Shown: positions 11,801-25,100 of the stretch, piece after piece
How the letters are laid out: each line of letters starts with the position of its first letter
Numbering within the stretch: position 1 is the first letter of the stretch
Assembly: GCA_016801885.1 (NCBI GenBank)
Contig: CM028882.1
Span: forward strand, 18,679,047 to 18,743,046
Direction of reading: 5' to 3'
DNA length: 64,000 bases
Origin: Toxotes chatareus
Taxonomy: Eukaryota; Chordata; Actinopteri; Toxotidae
The notes under the pieces: model-generated
Seen by the model: the letters and a program-made list of their open reading frames with translations, nothing else
What the model was told of the DNA's origin: nothing
The model's database searches: none
Translations under genes and position numbers: made by a program

Positions 11801-14800
11801 TGCTGGGTAAGTAGTTTCATATCAATCATATGGGCATATGGACCACTATAATCATGTAAAAGAAAACCTTAAGTGTAAGCACAAAGACTGAAAACACTTT
11901 CCTGCTTTTCTTTGCCAAGGATACTTCGTGACCGATCATTTGCCAGGACAAGTGATTTGGACTGGGGTAATTTAATTATTTCTGATGTTTACATTCACTC
12001 TCATGAACTCACAACATGTCTGGGGTCGTCTCATATCACATTATTTTGTCTGGCTCACATCAAAATCAAAGTGTGCCACTGTGCTATATGTAGAAGACTT
12101 CATTTGTTTTTAGATTTGTTGTCCAAGTACCTTCTCTTTAAAAACAGATTGCTTGTGTGGGAGTTTAAAAATCTACTGCAAGCTGGATCTGATCCACAAT
12201 GTTCTAATGTGAAATAACAGAAGAGTATAATGCTGTGTGTTGTGTGGTAATGTGTACTGTGCCATTCCTCTTACTCTCAATTTCAGACTTGATTCAAAGA
12301 GTTCACTTGAGAGGCTCCTTCCTGGTGACTCGAGCTGCTTGGAACCACATGAAAAACCAAAAGTTTGGCAGGTAACTAGCCCAGCTACTAACAGCTATTG
12401 ACGTGGATAATAACTGGGCCATCCTCCGATTACGTGGGTAGGACTTTTTAGGTCCTGTAAAGTTAAAGAATTCAGAGCAGACAGACCACTGCCGAACTGT
12501 ATTCAGAAAGATATAAGTATGGCATAAAATGCTGTATGGCAAGGCCTGATTCAGATGTCAGATAAGGTAGCAAAGATACTCAAAATTATTTTTATGTGCT
12601 GAATTTTAAGTGGACTCTTGAGGATGTGCACTTGAGGTAATGATTATATAAAGCATGTCTGCCATTGGATTATTATACTCATATTCTGACTCTGACTTTA
12701 ATCACTTGATTCCCTTTTAATATGTCTGGCTCCATTGGTTTCATGGTGTAAAATGGGAAAAAAATCTGCATACTAATAAAAGCCCAAGACAGCAAATTTG
12801 ATATAAATATGTAAATCACCCAAGAAAGAAGGGAAAAAAAGTTAATTTGGTTATGCAGCACTGTAGGTTAATCTGTTAACAATTTAAATGCTATTTAAAT
12901 TGATGACTCCACAAGAAGCAGCAAAGATGTATGCGCAGGCTCATATCACTTTACTAAGTAGTACAGCATAAAAAATTCAAATATCCACTGGTCTGAAGTT
13001 GTAGAATTGAAGCTGTTTTTCCATTCAGCCGAGATTCTTCAGCTCTGGAGAAGTCTCTTGAATGAGAAGTGAAACACCCAGTGGATGATTTGTATGAAGC
13101 AGTGTGGATGTATGCTGATATGTACTGATTATATTTTTAAGGCCACATAAATCACTTATGGTAGATGGGGAGGACATTGCTAACATAAACACCTATCCAA
13201 TAGAGATCACGTAATAATAACATAAATAATGGCTGCTTTCTGATACTGAGTAATCATTTATGTTACTTATTGTACCTCTGATTTCTGTTCTGTGACCAGT
13301 AGAAATGCATGCTGTCAAAAAGGCCTAGTGAGGTTTTCGTGTGTGACTTATTATTGAGTAGAGTAGAAAACAGTCGCAAGCAATGCAGTTGTCAAGGTAT
13401 GGATGTAAAATTATTCTTTAATTTTATATAGGGAGACAAAGAGATGAATCATCATCATCATTTTAGATTTTGTAGTATGAATATACATTCTGCAGTGCTC
13501 ACAGGCAAGTTTAAAATTCAATCTTTCTGTGCAGTCACCCCAAACAAAAGTTTATGGTGCATTCAAAGGTAAAGCCACTGGTGAACGAAATGAAAACGAG
13601 AAATGTCCGTGGCCTCACTCTCCACAGTACAGACAGTATGGACATAGAAGCCAGGGTTGTGAATAAAGCTATGTGAAGGCAGGTCAAACAAGTACATTTT
13701 TCTATCACGTATCAGGTCCTTAATGCAGCATTTTATCATATATTGGGTGGGGGCTGTGTCTCCCATTACTCCATAGCAATGCCTGTCACTTTGCATTAAC
13801 GCTGACTTGTTGCTTGGGGTTGTCTGTGGCCAGAATCATCATGACGGCTTCAGCTGCAGGCATCTATGGTAACTTTGGCCAGGCCAACTACAGCGCTGCC
13901 AAGCTGGGCATGTTTGGGCTGGCAAACACCTTGGCCATCGAGGGACGCAAGTACAACATCCACTGCAACACTATTGCCCCTGTTGCAGGGTCCCGACTTA
14001 CAGAGACCGTCATGCCCCCAGGTAAACAGAGATTTAACAACATACATAATGACATGCAGCTGACATATACACATTTTTGGACAGGCCAAAATAGGCGATT
14101 GGATTTTCACCACAGTGTTTTTTAAAAGAGCATCTGCATAATGTAATGCCCATGTAATGTTGATTTACAAAATTTGAGGCAACAGCACTCCCGTTTGACA
14201 TGCAAATTTATCATATAATATTCAAGAGCTGTGTTTTTTTTTGCTATTCCACCAGCCATGATGAAATCAGGCACCCTGTAAGTGCTTTAAAAGTTGTGAT
14301 ATGCCAGCCCTTGATTTTAAACGACTTTAACCTCCTTACTTTAACCTTTGATATAGGTGTTTGCCGTGCTTCCGAACAGTCATTAGTAAATGTGCTAATG
14401 AAACATTTATGTTTTTTCTTGTTAAAAATATTTCCTGAGACAGAAAGTAAAGGAGCACTGGATACATACAGTTAACACAATGAAGCGTAGCTCAGACCCA
14501 CCAAACCCAGTATCTGTAAATGTGTATACATCATATATCATGAACATATTGTGCATGCTGCGTGACTGCAGCTCTGATGACAGGGTTATTAAGAGACAAA
14601 TTAAAGGAATGGTTTTGTTGCCCTGCCGCGCTGGTCTACAGTAGCATCTGTCACTCTGTGTTGTGCCAACTGTCACAGGATGGCCTCACCTAAGTAAATG
14701 ACTTGTTTCCATATTTCACTGACTCAGGCTTTTCTAAAAAAACAAACAGCAAAACTCATCTTGCTTAACATTTCAGGGAGCAGTGAAGCATGATGCCTTT

Positions 14801-17800
14801 TTTTTTAATACCACACATATGGTGTCTGGTATTCAATCTTTATACAAGAAATTAAATCCTGTTCTGTATTTGCTTGACTTCATTCCAGCATCTTTAGGAC
14901 TACTTATTGAAGACTCCAGTATGTTTCCAGAAATACCTGTATTTTTTTTCCCAAGTTCAGTATTAATTAATTTTCTCTCAGACTTTATTTTTCCAAAGTT
15001 ATTCTGTTTCCTTCTTAACATACCAGTATTAGTGCATGTTTTGTATTTAGTATGTGTCCAGCAGGTGCTGTATAAATATAATGCAGCCTAGATATATACA
15101 AAAATACAATTAAGGCTATTTTCATCCTCTTTTGAATATTGTTTGCAATAAACAGACTAGTAATCCACATCTGTTGGTTCAGTAGCATAGAGTACAAATG
15201 CTTTAGGCTTGTGTGGTAACTCAGACCACAGTCTCGCAGTATTTTCAAAATGAGAAAATTAAACAAACAGCATCATTTTAATAATAAACTAACTATCCAA
15301 GCAGACACACTGAAGCAGTAGCACTCCTTTAGGACTTGTTGTAACGCAGATGTGCAATCCAAAGAAGCTCTACTGTACTGTATTTGTATATGTATATGTT
15401 TTGTTTTATTTAGACCTTGTGGCATCTCTGAAGCCTGAGTATGTTGCTCCCCTGGTCCTGTGGCTCTGTCATGACCAGTGTCAAGAAAATGGAGGACTGT
15501 TTGAGGTATACAGGAAAAAGCACATTCTTTCTTTCTCCTCAGAAAGACGAATAAGGTCTCACCCCAACTGGATTGCCTGTAACTTTGTGTCTATTTTTTT
15601 CTTTTGTCATTCAGAACAGTAATGTACCAATGACATAATCGTTTTTCATTAAGAGACGATACTGTTTTTTGTGTCATCTGCTCATGTTTCGTCTCCTTTC
15701 AGGTCGGTGCGGGCTGGATTGGTAAATGTGAGTACTGTGCATTTTTCCTGAGGGAATGTCTGTATGCATCTGTGATATTCATTAGCCCCTGGTTCACCAG
15801 TACTGTATGTTTGTGATTTCCACTATACAGCAACGTCTTTGTGTGTGTCCATGTGTGCAGTGCGCTGGGAGCGTTCTCAGGGCTACATTGTGAGACAGAA
15901 GAACCAACCCATGAATCCTGAGGCTGTCAGAGACCACTGGGACAAAATCTGTGATTTTACAAATGCCACCAAGCCTGCTACCGTACAAGGTCAGTAATAC
16001 ATACACTCAATAACTGACAGAAACACATGAATTGGTGCATATATCTACAAAGCGTACATACTTTGCACATGCTTGTGCATTCGTACACACAAATACATTT
16101 ACATACAAATCTTACAGTAGATGTCATGTTAAGATTTTGAAAATGAAAATGTAAATTCATGTCATTCCTTTAGTCTTGAATGGGGATTTATTCATTGTGA
16201 ACACATTAATATCTCTTAAAACCGGTAAACGCGCAACTGCTGCTTAGATGTTATCAAGTTCGTTTTCACACAGATTTTCTTTATTTGAGTCCAAACGCTG
16301 AGTTGGATCGCGCCCCCTCCTCTTCATAACCTTGCTGGTCTGCTTTCACACTTGTTTGTCTCATTCTGTGTTGAGTCAGAATGATTCAGATTGCAGATCT
16401 CTGCCTAGCTACACTGAATCTATTCAAAGTCATCAGTTACTTACCAATAAAGCAACCACCATCATTGTACAGTCTGATCTCTGAATTTGAGTAGGTGAAC
16501 TCCCTGGTACTCTAAAGTTACAATTATCTTTATTTCTTTTTAGAAAAGGATTTTTGTAGTGGAACTTCATCTCTAATTTCTTAATAGGACTCAGCCACTG
16601 TAGTCTGCTACCTCAGCAAACTGTACATAATCACATCATGATAAGGTGTGTGTGTGTTTGTTTGTATGGAGAGACCCAGAAAGGTGGCTTTAACAGGGTA
16701 TTTGCAGGTCTTAAAAACCATTGCATTGTGTTTCCTTAAAAAATGCTTTACACGGTGTATAGTTTTTCAACAAAAAAACTTTTCCTGCTGCAGGCAATAA
16801 TGTTGGTTATAAAAGGTTTCTGTATATGATTGCATACTGTAGGAGACTTTATACACCTCCAGAGTTTGAATTTCAGTCAGCGCCTTCAGACCTGTAGGAA
16901 TCACTGTCAACACTGTTCCGAACCTCACTGACTCATAATGAGCGAACGTTGATTGTGGTAAAAACATTAATGCAGGGGTGTCCAAACTGTCCCACAAAGG
17001 GCCGTGTGGCTGTAGGTTTTTGTTGCAACCAATGATGAGCACACAGTTTGACCAATCACCTGTCTGAAGATCAGTTGATTAAATGAGTCAAGTCTGGTGT
17101 GCTGGTGCTTGGTTGGAACAAAAACCTGCAGCCATACGGCCCGTTGTGGGACAGTTTGGACACCTCCCGCAGAAAGAAGAAAACATTGCGTGCCCCGCTG
17201 CGGCGGCGGTGATTATAAATAGATAATAAACACACCGGTCTTTGCTCGTCTCCCACCGTAGTCACAGTGAAGCCAAGCGCTACAAACTCTTTGTCGTATT
17301 TCCTCGTCTTAGCTTTCGGGTGACTTTTGCAATAATAAATAGTTTTATGTTTTATTTCTAGTTTTCCATCATACTTTGGCCAGTGTGATCATGAAACAGG
17401 TACTGAATCACATTCTGTGTGGTATCAAAATGGCCTTAGAACATCTTAAATTAATACCGTTCTGGAAATGCATGCAATATTTGTCATAATTTATGACACA
17501 CAGTAAGAAATAGGGCCTTTTCAGTATTCCAGTGTTCACACCAATTTCCAGAATAATGATGCATAGCCAAACAGAAAGTTAGAAAATTAGGTTGGTAAAG
17601 GAAATGGACCTTAAAGGAATGCAAGATTTGTATCTTTATTATGGGGCCTTTGGCATCTGTTTCAGTATGACGTTGGTAGATTGTTATGACATGAGAAGGA
17701 AAAAGGAAAGTTGGTAATCATTAGTGTTTATATTCAGTTGGTGTGTACTTAGAATCAAAGGTATCGTTGTTGTACCTCTGTGTGGAGGAACAGAAGGCAT

Positions 17801-20800
17801 GGTCAAAACACCACCCCTAACACATAATTTCAGCAAAGAATTGCAATTAAGAATGGGGGGTGGGTCGCACGGTCATTGTAGTAGTCATGTAGTCACACTG
17901 TTTGACTGAGGTTTTGTGAGCGTGAGAAACTTCTGAAACTAGAACTGAACTCAGTTTTCAGCCAAATGAGCCCTTATACTATCAGCTCATCTGTATGTAC
18001 AGAAGGTTTGGTAACACATCAAGCGAGTGAGGTAGAGAAAAGGAAGTGAAGGTGAATAAGATGTTGGGTATGAACAAGCCTAGCGTTGTTCCCGAAAGGT
18101 CTCATGCAAACAAGTGGGTGGCAAATGTTGATTATTATTTCTCCACCTCCTCCATCCCTCTCCATGCTCTCAGATGTACAATTGAAGAAAGGGCGGCAGT
18201 GCTAACATTAACTGAACTGGGGTGGCAGTCCCACAGGGCGGAAGCTGGGCTCATTAGCATGGCTTTGTAGTGCATCCTCATTTGTAGCTTATTACAGAGA
18301 CTTGTTGCTGCTTCTGTTCTGTAACTGCCTGCCGCTGACTGATGATAATTAGTATCTGTGGTCTTCCCAGTCTCACTCTGTTTCTGTTCCTTGATTGTCT
18401 CAGTTGTCTTCCATTGTTTGTGTTTGCTGAATCTGCATAGGTAGTCATAGCCTGTGTTACTTGGGTGGATATATTTACATTCTATTTTTAGGCTATCTTT
18501 AAGCAAACTGAGAACACACAATGTGGAATCAGTGTCTTAAGTGTATAAACAACTAATGTTGGAACAGAGAACTGGTCATGTTTATTCTCTATGTATGTGG
18601 ATCTCACACTTGTCCATCCATTTTAAATTGGATTTTTTATTATGCGTTAACATCTCACTGGAATTCTGTTTAACTTTACTTCGATTCGTTTAACTTGAGC
18701 TTATGAATTTTCTGGAGCTGTCAGAGCAAAAAATCCCCAAGCTCTTTCCTGAAAAAGTGTAGGTTTAATGGTTGTTATCTGGGTGATGAGAGGAATCCGA
18801 TACGTGAATAAACTGTCAGATATAAGGCACCCTAAACTTTCCATATTACTGGTAAATCATCAAGATCTCTCTGTGTGTTTGCCTAATCTTGATAATAAAG
18901 AGTTAGATACATTTATATTCAAAAGTATAAATAAAATCAAATTGATACTCTTAAATGAAGAATTAGTCCAACAGTAGTTCAACTAAAAAATTTCAGTTTG
19001 GTATCAAACCGATGAAACTCAAAAACCATGTTTTTTTGCAGAGAGCTTGATGATAAGATTAATACCACTCTCATGCCAGTACACAAAGTATGAAGTCATC
19101 AGCATCATCATCAGCAGCTTACTAATTTGTGTTACAAAAATCCTTTGTGCAAAAAGTGTAAAAATAACAAACTGCTTCCACATAGGCTGCCATAAAATGT
19201 CAAACTGTTGTATTTACACTTTGCTTTTGTACATATTAAATCAGTGGCAGGCAGATTTTTTGATACTTCTGGGTAGAGCCAGCTGTCTCCTCATTTCCAG
19301 CTAACTCGCTGCTGGTGATGCCTTCATATGTAAGTTATAGACATAAGAGTTGTATCTTCTCATCTAACTCAAATAAGTGTATATTTGAAAATGTTAGACT
19401 TTTCCTTAAAGGAAAATAGAGAGCTAAGTATGCAAATCATGCCACCTTTAATGTAAAATGAGAATACACTGTTGTCTGAGATAACAAATAAACCCTCAGG
19501 CTGTTGTTGAGGAATGAAATTAGCTAGGTGAGAGCTGATTATTATAGCTGGCTAACACAATGTAAATCTGGATGAGTTACACCACATATGAAGAATGGTT
19601 ACCTATGTAGAGTTAGCTGATGGGTGGATTGTAATGAGCCTGTTTACAGAAGTAAAAGCTATTTGTATTATTTCCAAGTATTTCTGTCTTTCTACTTGGT
19701 CTGTGGCATAAGAGATTCCCATTCATTGGGTGTAACGGGTGGCACAGATGGTGAATAATTTTATCTGTGACCTCACCTTCCTGTATGTGTTATTCTGGTG
19801 TGCCTCTACTCATCTGTCATCTCTCACCTGTTCTGTAGAGTCTCTACAGTCAGTTGTGAGTGTGCTGTCTCAAGTGGAGTCTGAGGGAGAAGTCGGTGCA
19901 AGTCCAACAGCTGCAGCCTCTGCAGCCGCCACTTCAGGAATCAATCCTGTGAGTAGAGACGGTTATTGCTGCTTTTTTCTTTGACGATAATGTACAGGGT
20001 ATTTTTCAGGTCTTGAAAAGCCTCAGAAATTGCTGGATTTGTTTCCTCAAAAAAGACCTTAAAAGGTATTAAAAAGACTTAAATTTATTTTTGAAAAAGT
20101 TTTAAATGTTTTCTCTTGCCTGCTGTTCGTAGTAGTGTTAGTTCAAGAATGTACTGTGTATCCACGTGTGGGCTGTTGGGAGACTTCCTTTTTTGTAGAG
20201 TTTCTGTCAGTACCCTCGGATCTGTAGCAAACACCATCTCTACTGCTAGCTACAGTTGCAAGGACTCAAATCAACTCATAATGGATGACTTCTAGCAAAA
20301 ACATAAATTAACTTCAGTGAATTAACTATTTTCATTTGGTCAGTTCATTCATCCATTTTCTGCTGTTTATCTGGGTGCCAGTCACATTAATATGATTTAT
20401 ATCATTAGGCATTATTGTTACGTACTGCAGGGAAGTACTGCAAAATGAGAATAAATAATTCTAGGCCATATACTCCCTACTGGTTTCCCATCATGCTTTT
20501 ATACTTTGGCTGGTGTGAATGTGAAAGAGCTATTAGATTTCATTTTATGTAGTCTTAAAGGCCTTTTAAAGTCTTAAGTTTACCCTGGTAAACCCTGCAG
20601 AAACCCTGATGTGAATGCATGTGTGGACTTCTATTTTCTTTTCGCTGTCCTCCTCCTTTTCTTTATCCCTTCGTTACTTTCTGGTCCCCGCAGTTTTCAA
20701 CCTTATTTTCACCACACTTACTTCATGTCCATCAGTGCTTTTCTCCACCTCATTTGCTTATACTCTGTAATTCCTCCCGCTGAGACTGTAGTAGTGTTTG

Positions 20801-21810
20801 TAACGGTTGGTTGATGATGACTTTTGAAAGTGTGGAGCTGTAACCTCTCAGACTGTTTCAAACATGGCAGCTCATGACTCTTTAATACCACCACACTGTA
20901 ATTAGTCAGGGACGATAATAACCTCTTCAGCGAAGTTCCTACAACATACATAAGTACTTTGATGTCTCCTGCAAATATGAAATGGTGACGCGCCAGACAA
21001 GTGGCAACTTGGATTAGCTTTTAAAATGCGAATGTACAAAAGATTTCGGAGCACAATGGTGCAGCGATGGCTCCCTGGATGAATGCTCCCTCACTTCGCT
21101 GTGTTCCCTGTCACTGAATCACAGGAAGGGAACAGGCTACAGCTCACGCATGGCTGAGTTGCTTAAATAAAACATTGAGCCACTAGTATAATTGCATAAC
21201 ATCAAATAATTATCGGCAGAAACAGCCACCATTTTCTGTTAAGATAATTGTAGTGTGCGATAGTGACACTACGTACAAATACAGACTCTTCTGTATTTAT
21301 AATATCACTCAAACAGATGACTGAACCCTTTCATTACTGTGTTAAATTCCCCAGATATTTAGAAATTGTTCTCAATTCAGCGATCACCATATTATAAAAG
21401 AAATGGCCGATTAAGCACAGACCACCAATATCACAGTTTAACCAATGATAGTTTAATCAGGATGAATGCTTCATTTAGTGCAGTGTGCAAACTGGTGCAA
21501 CATGTACTCATTAGACCACTTTTATTGCAAGATAAAAAATATATTATTATAAGGTATTTCTTAGATCTTCACTAATATAAAAAAATAAAAGACACAAATT
21601 CAGTCCAACATGGGACCATGCAAAAAAAAAAAAAAACTGTAAACACAATTGAACATAAACAAGGTGATGTGATGAACATCAATAATACTCCATGGTAAAC
21701 TTACTCTTATATCAGTACATATTTTTAGCTTAGTCTTTAAGTCTGTCTATGGTAGCAGACAGATATGAACTGTTTTTTAAATGTTATATGACTCACTTGT
21801 GATGAAATGT

Positions 21811-21844
<34 letters not shown>

Positions 21845-22093
21845 CCTGTGAGACATAAACAGCCTCACCAGCCTACTTCAATGATATCATGATTCAGTTC
21901 CTAAAATGTTAAATGATGTACAGTACACTCTGTCTCGGGTATCAGTGTCCTCTCCACTGTGTCTCTGGCAGGGGTTTGTGTTTGTGTGTTTGTGGGTGTG
22001 TATGTGGTTGTCTGGACTGGAGATTTGGAACAGAGTCACAATTTAGCCCCAAGAAAAACGTCACCATTGTGTCCTCAGCTGACAGCTTTGTGA

Positions 22094-22180
<87 letters not shown>

Positions 22181-25100
22181 TTGTGCAGCAAAACATATGG
22201 TGTATTTTCATTTGTATCCTTGTCCTTGTCATGGCATGGTGCATGTATTGCTGAAATAATGCCACACAATGCTCCTGCTACATACACACACACACACACC
22301 CCTACACATACATACATACACACACATACACATACACACATACACATACACACATCCACATCCATTGTTCATTGGTGCAGGTTTCTCCAGAGCCATGATG
22401 GAAAATTCATGATCGGTTTGAGTCTTGAATCCTCAGAAAGCTCTGGCAGAGGGTCTCAGGCTGGGATTAATAATGGTTTTAAAACATTTACAACACATCG
22501 AAGGGCTCCATCTTCATGAGCTTTAAAAGGCATTCATGACTTTGTGTCATTAACACTTAATTACCGCGATGTTCTGTTGAGGAGTTTGAGCCCATTTTCA
22601 TGCTGCTTGTTAACAGAAGCGCAAGCACAAATCGAACCTCGCAGCTCGATTTCTGGCCTCTCTGTCCTGTCCACAGGTCAAATTCAGGGGCTGTCTTAAA
22701 AATGTGCTGATCACTTACAAAGCTCTGCCTGGTCCGGCCCAGAAGTACGCCTCTGAACTGCTGATTCCTCTTAACTCTGTGAGATCTCACAGGTCCTCAA
22801 AGTAATGACTGTGGATGGTTTCACAGATCACAGATTAAATCAAACAGGCGACTGTGCCAACTCTACATTGCACATCTTCTGATACAATCCTGCTCAATGC
22901 ATTTTCTGTCTTTTTGGTGCTTTTTATACTCAATTTTGTTTAATGTCTATATTTAATCTTCTTTGCTTTTATGTGCTTTCCTCAGATCTTGTGAGGCGCC
23001 CATGTGAACACATTTTTTTTTTTTTTAACAAACTTTTTAATGCACTTTTAATGTAAGCGATGGGGGATGAAATCTGTAGCCCTTGCTTTGTGCAAAAGTT
23101 TGGTTATTTTCCGAAGACTGGCTACTTCACTCTGACTGTATGTGTAGTGTTTATTAAGGCATTGGTATTCAGAGGTTGAGCTGTGGAGCTAATCTAGCAT
23201 GAGGTGATCCTTATCACTTTTCTCCAGACCCCCAAAATTGCATATTAATTTTCTCTGTCTAAATTACAGGATAACTGTTTTGTGTCCTGTCCCTCAAACA
23301 CTAAAATCCTCTCCTTTCCTCTCAGGCTGAGGCAGTGGGACAAAAATTACCACCGAGCACATTCAGCTTCAGCCACACACAGTGTATCCTCTATGCACTG
23401 GGGGTCGGCATGTCCACCAAAGACCCAGACCATCTTAGGTGTGTATCTGAGTATGTTTGCCAGTTATGACTGTAACTGCCTCATTCAACCTGTCTGAAAG
23501 TGAACTGAGAGAATTTATGATCACTGTACTTTTACTTTGACCTGTAAAGAGAAAAAACTCTGGAATCTATCCAGGCTTAAAAAACACAAGCCCAGTGCAG
23601 CCATCTGTGCTGTTATTTTTATTTTGTCTTCATCTGTAAGCTATTCCTATGAAAGTGTGATTTTTTTTTTTTTTTTTTTTACAGTTCAGTAACACTAACA
23701 TTTTCATGTAGGTTCCTGTATGAAGGCCATCCAGACTTTAGCTGCCTCCCCACCTTCGGCGTCATTCCCTCCCAGGCAGCCATGATGGATGGCGGGCTGA
23801 GCTCAGTCCCTGGACTCAACATAGATTATACACAGGTTAGAAAAACATATCAGTGTCTACAATGTATGTTTTTATGTGTGTGAATGTGTGACGTTGCTGT
23901 GTGTACATATGTATATACATATTTGTATCCATATGGTATATTTCACACAGTCTTGGACACAAGAAGAACAATAATAATACACACATTTCTCAGGCTAATG
24001 AGGCTTTCAGACTGTGGTATGCTTATATATCACAGCCGCTCTGATGTTTTGTGTCAGGTTTTGCATGGAGAGCAGTATCTGGAGCTTTACAAACCTCTGC
24101 CAACCTCAGGTATTTCCTTCTTTGCTATTAATATACACAGCTATTTTAGAGCCTCACTGAGTCATTTTACCTGCATTTGTGTTGCTGTATTTAACCTGCC
24201 ATGTAACTGAGACCAGTCAGAGTTTAATAGATAATTTAGACTTGAAACAGAGCACCTATCTAGGTCTTTGAAAAGCCGTTTTGATGATGCCTCCAAGATT
24301 AGGAACTCTGATTTGGGCCAGCTTACCTCTTAAACCATGACAGATTTTTAACTGAATGATTAAAATCCTATTGTAGCATGTCTATACTGAGGAAAGGACT
24401 ACACATGGACCAGCATGGCCCCAATTTGTGCCTCTCATGTATTACTATTACATTCAAGTCACAGAGCTAAGCTCTTGTTTTTCAAAAAAGATAAATTCCT
24501 GACAATATATCAAAAAAACCCAAAAGGTCGTTTAACAACACATGGTGTTGTTTTGAAGATATTTCAAGACTCAAAGACACTTTAAACCATCTAAATGAAA
24601 AATCATGCAGACTGCTGCACAATAAAGAAAGATTTCCCAAGTTTCAGCTTTTATTAACTAATCCAAAACAAAGGTGGTAACCAGAAATGATATATCTCTT
24701 TGCTTGATTTGTGCAAAGTTAACAAAATTTTAAAAATGTTTATTGAATTATCACTTATATTGGTCAGTGTCAGCGTTACTTTCCATTGTTTTATCCAGAA
24801 ACCCAAAAATATTCAGTTCCATGTTTTATGTATGTATATATGATGTGTAAAAAATGCCAAAACCTCACGCTGGAGAAGCTCCAAGCAACAAACTTTAGGC
24901 ATTTTTGCTTGAAAACGTACTTGACTGATTAATCGATTATCAAAATATTTGTAGATTAATTAATTAATTGTTTCAGCTTTTGTATGAAGCTTATTCAGTG
25001 ATCTTGGGGACACTTGGTTCTGTGACTTGAACATAATGATAAGTCAGGCATGAAGTGGATTTGGTTGCTGTCATGTCTTGAGGTACTAGTTTAGGAATAA

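Larger units (their letters stand above)
8807..15989 (+). other. hsd17b4: hsd17b4 exons 1-11: D-3-hydroxyacyl-CoA dehydrogenase (SDR) domain
   Basis: Residues 1 to about 287 form the NAD-binding short-chain dehydrogenase. Visible motifs are the dinucleotide-binding glycine loop VTGAGGGLG (residues 12-20), VNDLGAD, the VVVNNAG strand motif split across exons 5-6, and the catalytic set Ser149, Tyr162 and Lys166 in TASAAG and NYSAAKLG (exon 8, counted on the spliced model). PGDL-like sequence after TETVMPP leads into the substrate-loop region. Exons 5 and 10 are very small (22 and 25 nt) but are needed to hold the frame. The intervening introns contain no gene. Confidence 0.95.

Noticed and set aside
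21942..22519. Open frames rich in Cys-Val or Thr-His
   Set aside because: They are readings through the TG and CA microsatellites in an hsd17b4 intron.
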